Source: Nereocystis luetkeana (Eukaryota; Sar; Phaeophyceae; Laminariales; Laminariaceae). Taken from it: a DNA stretch of 64,000 nucleotides. This document shows positions 41,841 to 52,700 of this stretch, one piece after another. Below the pieces are notes generated by a model. It saw nothing but the letters and a program-made list of their open reading frames with translations. It was not told where the DNA came from and made no database searches. The stretch spans positions 4,331,901 through 4,395,900 of the forward strand of contig JARUPZ010000019.1 in the NCBI GenBank assembly GCA_031213475.1. The letters are read 5' to 3'. The stretch's first letter is position 1, and the number at the start of each line of letters is the position of its first letter. Position numbers and translations under genes: made by a program.

Positions 41841-42844
41841 TAGTGGTCTAGCAGGTAGTCCTGTGTAATTTCCAAGGGTGGGTCGGGGGTTCAAATCTCA
41901 CCGAGTTCGTAATTTGTTTTTTTCGAGCGTGCGCGCTGGAGACAATAAAAATGGTTGTGATGTTATGATGCTATGATAGTGTACCTCTCGGCACCAGTTC
42001 GTAGCGTTTGGCGAGGGGAGGGCCCCGGAGATCGCTACTGTTGTTGCTATGTCGACGAGATTCCACGAACTCTAAAGCATATATTTTGTTGATTACCGGT
42101 ATACAGGACTACCTGCTGTCTGAGTGGTCTTCTAGCAGGTAGTGCTATATAATACCTGGTACCTGGTAATAAACAGTTTTTTTTTCGCAGTCTTAATCAG
42201 GTAAATCGGTACTCCGTAGACGTACTGCCAGTTACCAGTAGTCCCAGTACGTCGCCGGTCGGCAGTACCAGTACTCGGTGGCCCTGAGAACATCAAGTGT
42301 GTGCCTCCAAGTACATACATACGAAACGTCGACGAGAGGAGGGAGTGCTCAACTCGGCTCGCGGGGAATTGAGGGACTACTGCGCCGTACTGGAGCAAAT
42401 CGGAGGGAGCGGGCTTTGGGGGGGGGGGGGGGGGGCGGTATCATAGAGAAGACCTACTCCGTGAATCTGGTTGGCGCGCGAAGGCGCCGAATGTGTCAGA
42501 ACCAATGCTTTTTTCCTGAGGCATTCTGCCACTCCCGAGTTTTTTTAGCCGGTCCTGTGCCCACGCACTCTATTTTTGGCGACGAGGTTGTGTGATAACA
42601 GCAACAACAATACCAGACGTCTTGTCAATACTCTGTTTTCGAAGAGCAGGTTGTTTGGCTGCGCCCCACCCCCTCTGGTTGTGCTCAGCTCTTGAGTTTT
42701 CCGTAAGCCTCTGCGGTGTCTCGTGTTCAGCCCTTGTGCTGTTCCCCCCCCTGTCCGTCTGTGTCTGCCTCCACCTTCCGGGAGTTGGGAGTACGCGGGT
42801 GTTGTTTTTTAAAGTCTTGCACATGTTTTTCGATGGATCTGTCG

Positions 42845-43090
42845 GTTGGTTGTTTGATTGGCTGATTGGTTCTGTGATTCCCTTGATTGATTGACTGATT
42901 GATTGATTGACTGATTGATTGATTGACTGATTGATGGACTGATTGACTGACTGATCGATAGGCTGATTGATTGGCCAGTTGATAGGCTGATTGATTGGCT
43001 GATTGGTTGATTGATTGGCCGATTGACTGATTGATTGATTGACTGATTGCTAAATTGATTGATTGACCGATCGGTTGACCGACAGATAAC
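42845..43090. repeat. TTGATTGACTGA minisatellite
   Basis: Tetranucleotide-based (TTGA, CTGA, TTGG) tandem array of about 245 bp; shadow frames read NQSINQSI. Confidence 0.9.
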
Positions 43091-43187
43091 TTGGTCGATT
43101 GGTTCATTCATTGACACCATTCTCTCCCTAAAGACACCCTGCGAAACTTTTTCTTCTTGTGTCCCCTTCCTGTTGCTGATCTTGTTT

Positions 43188-43241
43188 CCCCCCCCCCCCC
43201 CCCCCCCCCCCTCCGCCCCCCCCCCCCCCCCCCCCCCCTCC
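43188..43241. repeat. Long C-run
   Basis: Two C homopolymers separated by CTCCG, forming the pyrimidine tract in front of the acceptor at 43281. Confidence 0.9.
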
Positions 43242-43281
43242 CCCACCCTGCTCGCCTTCGCTGCGCGCACTGCTCGGCCAG

Positions 43282-46200
43282 ATCGTCCACCGATGCTGCG
43301 GAAACGGCGAAATCGTCGCCTTATTTGTCGTCCGCGCTTATCGACGCGCCCGGGCGAGGGGTGGAGACTGACAAGCGAAGCAACACGCCGGCCTCGATTG
43401 TGGGCGCCGTTCTCGGAGCTCTAGCGGGCGCCGTGGGGCTCAAGCTTTGGGAAGGCTTTCTGCACCACCGTGGTCGCAGCGGAGAGGGGGGCGAAGGGGG
43501 TGTTGACGGGGTAGAGGAGGGGTCGGGCGCGGGGGAGGGGGTGGAAGGAGGACTTGAGGAGCAGCAGACGAAGATTCAGACGCTGGAGGAGCAGCTGGCG
43601 GTGAGCGGAGGGATAAAAATTGCGGACTACTGCGGACTGGTTCATTATTATTTTTATTTTGGGGGGGGGGATGGTTTTGAAGTGCGAGGTTCTGGGACAA
43701 ATTGGTCGCGCCGTTTTTTTTACACGAATAGGTTTACGGAGGGAAGAAGGCAGGGCGCCCTGCTTTCCCACCTGCCTACAGTATAGGCCCCGCGCTGTAC
43801 ATGCCCCGTTCTGGCGAGAGTTGACCCTTTTTATGACCGCAAAGATGATCCTATCATAATTTCAAGCAGTGAGTGGTGCTACAGCAGCGGCGAGGCTAAC
43901 ACCCCATATTCACGCGGGCGAGTGACTCTGTACCTAGCTCAAGGTTGAAGTTGAAAAAATGTACAAAAGTTGGCGTGTAGCGCAACAAACGATACCATGG
44001 CGGTGCGTATCGCCAAAACCTCAAAACCACAAAAAAAAAAATTGAGACTGCAACAGAAGTGGGGGAGTCTCTCGGCCTCGTAGTGTCTCTGAGCGGCTGA
44101 AAAAAAAAAACGGCCTAAATATGTAAACCCTTAGCCCCCCCCCTATATATATACCGTAGACATGGGGTAAGGTTTGCCCCCAAAATGTGGAATGCAGTTG
44201 TGAAAGGGTCGAGGGTCCAGGGTTGGCTTTTGCCGGAGACCTAAAAATAGTGCTGCCGCGAGGAGTTTTTATTTTTTCATTTTTTTAGAAGGCCATCTGT
44301 CTCACTTCCGGCCGGAGGAAGTGCGTGCCGGTATTTTGAGTCGAGTCCAGGGCTGCGCCACGGGCAATTTCGCTCCCCCCCCCCTCCCCACCTCCTCCTC
44401 TCCACGCGCTCTTTTTGCGAATTTGACTTCGCCCATTGCATTTTCGTGGCTTAATGAGCGAATTACTCCCGCCCCCTGACGCTGTTTTGTGTTGAATCGC
44501 GTCCAGTACTGCGCCACCGGCAATTTGACCCCCCCCCCCCCCCACACACACACACTCGGTTGGCAACGACACTGTAAAACATGCCGCTCAATACGTGAGG
44601 TAGACAACCAGGGTACCGTTTTTTATTTTTTTATTTTATTGGCGGTCGCTCACAGCTGGTTGTCGAGTTAGATCATTTTGTGCGAGGTAAAGAGCCTTTA
44701 CACTGCACAAGGGGATTGATCGTATCTCGTAGTGTTCAAGGTAAGGCACCCAAGAGGCAGGTACATAGTACTCCCAGTGCTGCTCTCTGGAAATGCCTAC
44801 ACCGGAAATTAAATCAACTCATTGAAGCTGTCATCCATGTGCAAGTCCGCCTCGCAAGCGGTTTTTAGTAGGATGCAGCTCACCCTTCATGCGACTCGCC
44901 GGACACCTCACGGTGCTTCGCGCTTGGTGCAAGCAATGTCTGCCTGGTCCGTGAAAACCCGACATGCTCCGTCCCGGCATTGTAGGGATGCGAGGGTCTA
45001 TGGTCATGAGATCGAGTACATCTCTCCTATCGAGTACACCCCTCCCACACACCCCTCCTCTCCACGCGTGCTTGTCGCGACTTCGTCTTCTCCCATGACG
45101 GTGTTTGCCTCCCCACTATGTTATCGTGGCTTATGAGCGAATTTACTCCCGCCCCCTGACGATGTTTTGGTTTACCGTTACCGGCTTGATCGTCTACGTG
45201 TATAGTACCTGGAGGAGGACCGACGAAGGGTGGCGGCGGCGGCGAAGGAGGCCAGGGTAGCCCGGCGAAACGACGACCGACAGCTGAAGGAGTACGTGCA
45301 CACGCTCGAGGTGCACCTCGACCAGGTCTGCTGTTAGGCTATTGAGTATTTTTTGTGACTGTTCATGGCACGTTTTACTTCCTGCCGTTTCGTGTTTTAT
45401 TCGTTTCCGACTCTAATTTCGAGTATTAATAGCTTTGTCACGTACACCTGGGTGCGGTAGAAGAAAGGCTATTATATTATGCCATAGCGCCAGCAGCACG
45501 AGCAGCAGCAGCAGCAGCAGCAGTGGCGGCGACGGTAGCAGCAGCATGCTACGCTGCGTGTATCCAGGCTGCTGTTGACGGGACGGGCACTACTCGCCCC
45601 CGTCCTGATTTGTTATACCTACGAGGTTCCCCTTCGGGATTGTCATTGGGTGACTTGAATCCCAGGGGGTGTCGCACATTGAAGAGGGAGTACACAGCAA
45701 AAAGGCGTTCGCTCCTCCTACCAGCTCCTCATACGTAGCCACCGGCCAAGAACGAAGAGCATGAAAACGCTCTTGAAAGCTGAAAAAAGAGAGGTACGGC
45801 ACCGGGCAAGTGAACACCGACCCGCCCAAACGTGTTCATGGTTACGTAGTTCTATAGTACTTGGTATGCCGCACTATGTATGTATGTGTTGGTATTTTGC
45901 TGCTGCCTGTAAATTGCAAGCAATTGTGCCGCGGGTGCGTGTTACCTACGGACGGCTCTGGTACGAGTTCGTATGAACGGGAGAGGCCGTGCGATATAAT
46001 CCTGTTTCGACACGGCTAATTGTCGGGCGGAAAGCGGCCATCTGTTTTGCTCTTCTCTCCGGACACCCGCGGCTTGCGAGGCTTGATTTTGTACTGACTT
46101 TTGGTGGGAACTCGCTTGTTGACGTGCTCTGCTTTATAGGTCGATGGGGCCTGTCACCCTCCCCCCCCCCCCTCATGCTGCGCGAGGCACGCTGAAAGGT

Positions 46201-46717
46201 ATTCCCAAGAGCGTTGACCCCAAGCTCACAATGGCTGTATGCGGGCCTCCTCCTCGTCATGCCGAGCGAGGCACGCCCCAAGGGCTTCGACCCCCAGCTC
46301 ACACTGGCCATATACGAGTAGGCTGATTGTGATCGTGGCGCAAACGTTGCTGGTCTTGCTTGCTCCGCGGCAGTGACGCCCTCGCCCCCCATCTCTACCC
46401 TTCTACCCGCCCCCCCGTCCCCGTCTCGGGATCGGCCTCTTTTTATTCTGTACCCTGGTTGGCAGCTGTCGAAGGAGAAACAGGAGTCCGAGACGACGCT
46501 AGTGGAGTCCGTGAAGGCCGAGACCGCCAAAGCTCTCGAGCAGGCTCAAGAGGTGATTGCCTCGTCAGGTTTTGCGGCCTTCCCGCTGTAGGCTGGGGCC
46601 TCCTGTTGTATTTTCTGTACCAGGTAGGTGCGTAGTCTTTTGCTGTATTTCACAAGTCTTCCGTTGCACCGGGTATCTATTACTGCCTGCCTACCTGCCT
46701 GCCTGCCTGCCTGCCGG

Positions 46718-46769
<52 letters not shown>

Positions 46770-49700
46770 CTTGCCTGCCTTACTGCCTTGCTGCCTTTCT
46801 GCCTGCCTGCCGCACGTCGCTTTGATATCGTTGACAGGGACACCAAGCCGCCGCTGTCGCCGCGGAGGAGGAGGCGCGGAGGCTGAGGGACGACCTCGAG
46901 GCCACGCAGGCGCTCCTGGAGACGGCGGTACGCGAGAGGGCTGTCGCCGAGCAGGAGAAAGCGGCCGCGGAGCAGGAGAAAGCGGCGGCGGATGCCCTCC
47001 TGCGGACGGAGCAAGGCCGCGGAGGTACCACCGCGAGTCGTTTTTTTCATGTTCTGTAGACGCAGCAGCCGCTGCCGTTACTGTGTTTGTCCGTAGTTTG
47101 GTTGTGTGTGTACTTTTTCCGTCTGTGACGAGGGTGCTTGTTTGCTTGCTGTGCTTGGTCTCTTTGCTTTGCATACTTGCTTGCTTAGTATAGCATGCTC
47201 GCATGTAAACACCTACATGCACGTGCAGGCGAGCACTTGCGGGCTTCCTTCCTTTTGTATGCTTGCGTTTTACGCTCGGCCCTGTGTTTGGGTCCATGCG
47301 TGTGCGCATGCATGGATGTACCCATGGTCAGGTTTGTTCATGCTTGGACCTGCGCTTCTGTCTCTGCTCGTGTATTTGCTTCGGTCTCCATTTGTCTCTG
47401 CTTGGGTGGCTGCTTCGGACGCGAGCTACATACGGTAGGAGTATCACAGCTCCTAATATACCTGCACCTCCGTCCTTCAGGACCTCTCTATCTCTCACCC
47501 AAGCGGACAAAAAAAAACAAAAACAAAAAAACAGATGAGAACAAGCCCATGGCCTAGTAGGTACGCAACAGAACATATCGTAAAACACGAATGACATTCC
47601 GACGATATTGGATGACATTCCAACGATACTGAGTGCAGTGGTGTTGCCAGTGCCCTCAAGGGAACACCCCGTCAGCCAGAACCGGTTTCGCCAAACAGTA
47701 CCAGAACGCTCCTTATCGGACCTCGAGTCTTAGGGCCCATGCTTGTGTCCTGCTCGCGCGGCGTGGAGCGTACGAGGGTGGGGTGCTGCCCTCGGGGGAA
47801 TGACGGGGGGGGGAGGGAATGGGCGGTGCGAAACATTGTTTTGCCTTCGTTGCGACCGCGCGGCGTGTTGGGGGCAGCGCGCGCGGTCCTTCGCCGTTTC
47901 GCTGGGGGCCGCTTTCGCGCGTCGCACAGGCGGGGGGGGGGGGGGGGGGGGGGGGGGGAATGATATTTTTGTTTTTGCGGTCGGTCGGGTGGTCGGTCGG
48001 TCGGTCAGTCGGTCAGTCAGTCGGGTGGTGGAGTGGTCGGTCGGTCAATCGGCCTGTGCGGTGATGCGTCCGGTGGGGTGTTGACATGACGGTTTGTAGG
48101 CCCGATCCTTCTTTCCCTTCGTGGCAGTGGCTTTGTTTTGGACCGACGGACGGACCTTTCTCGGGACCCACGGCCCTCATGACGGACCGTTTTTTACTCT
48201 ACTGTAGACCCTCATCAAGACGGGCCTCTTTCGACTCTTGACTTTCGTGCGCGCGATTCGGTGGGCTCGATGTCTCTTCGATCGCCCCCGCTCCCCAGCT
48301 CACAGCCGCTTGCGGCTTGGTCGCTTTTACGTCCGAGTTCCGAGTCCGAGTCTCAGGCCTGGGAGCTTCGTTGTTGTTTGTTTCTGCACGGCTTGTTTAG
48401 GGCTACGTAATTTGGGGATTCGACCCTATTATAATAGAACTCCCGAACGCCTGTTTCGGGTACAAGTTACTTGGAATTAGAGTACAAATATGTTTCTTCA
48501 CAGTGCACCGGTAAAATGGTCAACCCTTGCAGAGCTGCAGTCTCGTTTTGGGGGCAAACCGCTCAAATTATAAGTATTGATCGTAGTTGATCCCACTGGT
48601 GTTAATAACGGGACTGCGGTCCTACTACAGTAGTAGATGGGTTGAAAGTCAAGCAAATTTCAACCATTTGGTCGAAGCAGCTGGACCAAGGTTTATGCAG
48701 CCTCTCCAGTAGTGTTTTTCACAGTTCATGGTGTTGGGTATTATATAAAAAAAATCGATATGGTATCGAAACATCGAACTTCGGATATATCGAAATGTCG
48801 AACTTCCGATATATCGAAATACCGAAGTTCCGATATATCGAAATATCGGACGTGTTTTGCCTTCTCCCACCCCCTGGTATATATCCCCGTGTTTTTGATG
48901 CGGGCGTTGAACGAAACCTTCAATCTACCGGTATCAAATATCGAAATCGTATGTACGTACGTATTGAGGACCTGTTAGTATTTTTGGTGATGTATATATC
49001 GGTGTCGTATTGCACTTGTTTCTCGTTCCGATACCCAACACTACCTGGTACTGGTAGGTGTTTTACGACTTGGCTCAGCTTCGACAAAATGCTTGATAGT
49101 CCACACCACACTACAGCAGTAGTGCCGATCCCTCTGTACTGCCGGTATGCGCCAGCCAACAGTACAGCAGTGCCGGCACTATATATCGTGTACCTGGTAT
49201 AGCGGCAACCGGCATTACCCCACCCACGATATAGATCACGCTGATGAAGCCCATCTGTCCCAAGCGATGCCACAGGCACTGACTGCTGCAGTGGGCACAC
49301 CGGCGCTACTCAACCGGCGCTCTATTACGGGGGACCGTAGTTAATAGGACCAAATATTGTTAGTAGAAATGGTTAAATATATAGGTTTTTATGCATACCA
49401 TAGGTCCTATTAACTATGGTCCCCCGTAATAGAGGGACCAACACTGCTGTGCGTAAACCCTCACTGCATCCTCATCCCGAGCTATTTCCCAGGCGGGGGT
49501 GGTTCGGGTTTGTGTTTTGATCCTTTTAGAACTGCGATGACTATTACGGGGGACCATATTAAATAGGACCTATATACGATACACACAAAAACCTATATAT
49601 ATATATCGCTATTTTTGCTATTAATATTATAACAATATTTGGTCCTATTTACTGTGATCCCCCGTAATAGTATTACGGGGGAGGTCTGCGTGGGGTTGGT

Positions 49701-52700
49701 GGTTTGGGACCACGATTTTCAGCCGTAATACAGGTTATGGTTACAGTACGTAGTGGGGTACATCCATTTTAACTCCTTTAGGACCGCAGTCCCGTTTTGG
49801 GAGGAAACTACTTGAAATTTGAGTGGTTCGTTCCCATAATTGGACTGTTCTAAAAGGGTCAAGACCACCCCGTGACGAGCCAATAAACGTGGCCTTAGCC
49901 CCAACTCGGTCTTGTCTCTTACTATTACGGGGGGCCATAGTTAACAGGACCAAATAGTGTTAGTAAAAATGGTTCAACATATAGGTTTTTATGTATACCA
50001 TAGGTCCTGTTAACTATGGCCCCCCGTAATATTACGGGGGGCCATAGTTAATAGGACCTACCTGGTATGGTATACCTGGTACATAAAACCTATATATTTA
50101 ACCATTTTTACTAACAAAATTAGGTCCTCTTAGACCTATGCCAATGGTACAGCGAAGTTGCAATAAAAAGTTTGAATTTCAAAGATTCCCGCCAAAAAAA
50201 ATCAGAACACGCTTCCTATGGGCCACCCAAAAAAAAAAAAAAGTTCCTAACTTTTGGAAAAGCCCGAAAAAAGCAAATCTGGGGCCGATGTTGGGCCAAC
50301 ATCGGCTTGAGAAAAACTCAGGCCGATCTTTGGTTCGAAGCGGCGAGATTCCGAGTCCTCGACAGACATCGATCAACAAAACCAACGATTGCGTCACGAA
50401 TTCTGAACGGAGTGCGCTCGTTAGGGGCTCCGACCCACCCTAGGGTCACCGTCTTCACACCATGGCCGGTGTCATATGGCGGGAGCTGACCAGGCGTGTG
50501 ATAAAAAAACATTTGGCCGCTGGTTTGCACAAAACAGAAGACAAAACTGCTCCATCCGTCTCGAATGGCAAAAAATAGTCTTTTTTTCAGGTTTGGGAGG
50601 ATACCGTACGACGCCGCCGGCAAGCTCTCGCCCCCTAGACCATGGATCCGCCTGATATCTTCGAGGCCGTCATCTATACTCGTTGGGCTTGCCAGATACC
50701 GAGTGGGTTGGCCGTGGGCTGAGTCTATGTCGAGATCGAGGGTCGATCGTCGCACGAGCTGGTTTCGATCACCGTGTTGACAATTTGCGACCAGAAAAAC
50801 ACAAATTGCGCCGCTTGCAGCCGTTGGGGGAAAAAAAAGAAAAAATCAAACATTTTTCTCTTTTTTCCCCACAGCGGCGGTACGAGAAATTTTTCGGCTG
50901 TTTTTTTAAAGCCATATATTTGAAAAAAAAACTTTTCAACTTCGCGTTTCCATTGGCATAGGTCTTAGCTATTTTTTTTTTTTTTTTTTTTAGTCGTCAC
51001 TTTTACTTTCCAGCCTAACTCGTAAGAGGTTTCACCCTCAGCGATCTTCTGGACAAGCCGTGGTCCCAGGTGTCGTCCCTTCTCCCCCCCCGGTACGTGC
51101 CTTTATTTTTTGTCGCGCATAGGGTTCAGCATTCCCACTGCTCGTCGAATTTCATCTGATGTAGCTAACTCACGCTCTCGCGCTTTCCGCCATGGTCCCC
51201 CGTAATACGAGTACTGACCGCACAAACTTCGAAGATTTTTTTTTCCTCGTGACATAGGTCGATTTACCTGGTCTTTTTCGTCCAGAAAAACGGATCTTCT
51301 TTGCCCTTCTTTTGTAGTACTGCAGTCCCGTTTTTAGGGACGAACTACGTATAAAAAGGGTTGAGGTGGGTGTGCCCCACTGTCCATTTTTTCGACGTTT
51401 CTGTCGACGGTAAGCCAAGGTCTATCTACATACTTCCCTATGGCGTCATAGATCGACGCCTTCATTTTTTTTTTTTTTTTTTTTCCCAAAACGCATTTTG
51501 TGTTTGCCTTTTCCTTGTGCATTGTGTGTGTTTGTACGTAACGTTTTTCAGGGAAATACTTGAGTTGGCGAACGGCATGGGGAATAAGAGGGGGGGTGTG
51601 CACCAGCACGATGACGCCTCCATTAATGGTGGAAAACCGCACAAAATGTAGGTACAACGATGTTTTTTGTAAGCAGGCGTGGCTTGCTTGTGTTGGCGAG
51701 GAACGAAGAAGAAGTTTTCATGTTTTTGTGGTTTGTCCTTGTTTTATACCCCTCTGTCCGGAAATGCTAAGTACCGTTCGGGTACATTGATATGGACACT
51801 CAACCGGTCCCCTCCTTTCCGGGCAGAGCGGTATTTTCGAACACTTCCACAGGTACGTACTCGTACCAGTGAAACGCTCGCGCACGAGGGGTCGACTGGA
51901 GGCACCGGAAAAGTCCGTGTGATAACTCTTAGCATTACAGCTACCCAAAACAAATGCAAATCCCGAAAAAAAGTAAAAGCCTTCAGACTTTTTGATTCCA
52001 TGGAGTATTTATAAAATTAAAAACATAACAGCTGTGAGACCGAGAGTTTCGTCGAAACTCATCTTTGCAAGCCGTGTGTGATACTGACTTCGATTGCGCG
52101 TGCTACGGGTTTTATCTGGCCTCGTGCGGGAAACGTAGACCGTATATGAGGAAAGACAAAAACTAAAGCTGCAGAATTCAAGGAGTGGGTGTGTCTGTAT
52201 TTGGGAAATGATGCAACTATTTTTTCGGAGGTTGCGCGTAGCTTGCGTACGAGTGGGGAATGTGACGCTTTTTATATTTCGCAGACCACGATATTACGAT
52301 TGCGCTTTTTACACCTGCAATATGAATCACATCATGCTTCGCAAAACGATAACAGCTAACCTGTACGTATATACACAACGCTGTTACAGCAGAGTGCCGC
52401 ACCGACGTGTTCATTTCCAGTGTTGAATATGAAAAGCTGCAGCCGACCTCCCCGCTGCCCGGCCTGTCGACCGACCAACGACTGACGTCTCCCGCTCGAC
52501 CTTGATCGTCCCAAGCCCCCCCCCTCCCCCCCCCCCAAAAAAAAAAAAAACTTCCTCCCTCCCCAACTCCCCCCTCCCTCCCCTAATCCCCCTCTGCGAA
52601 CCTCCCACGCCAAACAAACACCCCTCTTCCACCCCCCCCCCTCCAACCCCCAAACCATCATTTCTAACCGCAGCCGCGTTAGAGAGGGACGCCGAGAAGC

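Larger units (their letters stand above)
37898..43281. other. Repeat-rich stretch upstream of the coiled-coil gene
   Basis: No certain exon. It holds family B copies (38413, 40264, 40363, 41330), family A copies (40067, 40907, 41734), the SINE-like unit at 39600-39950 and the TTGATTGAC minisatellite. The missing first exon of the coiled-coil gene should lie here. Confidence 0.5.
50032..51207. mobile_element. Family A MITE split by a family C and a family E insertion, with two micro-inserts
   Basis: Left part 50032-50128 (TTACGGGGGGCCATAGTTAA through AAAATTAGGTCCT), right end 51190-51207 (CCATGGTCCCCCGTAATA). The left part contains CCTACCTGGTATGG and TATACCTGGTACAT where the family reads CCTATGG and TATACAT. 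Confidence 0.8.

Noticed and set aside
1011-51207. CRISPR array suggested by many short palindromic repeats
   Set aside because: The repeats are dispersed singly or nested with TA duplications, not regularly spaced; the host is a eukaryote.
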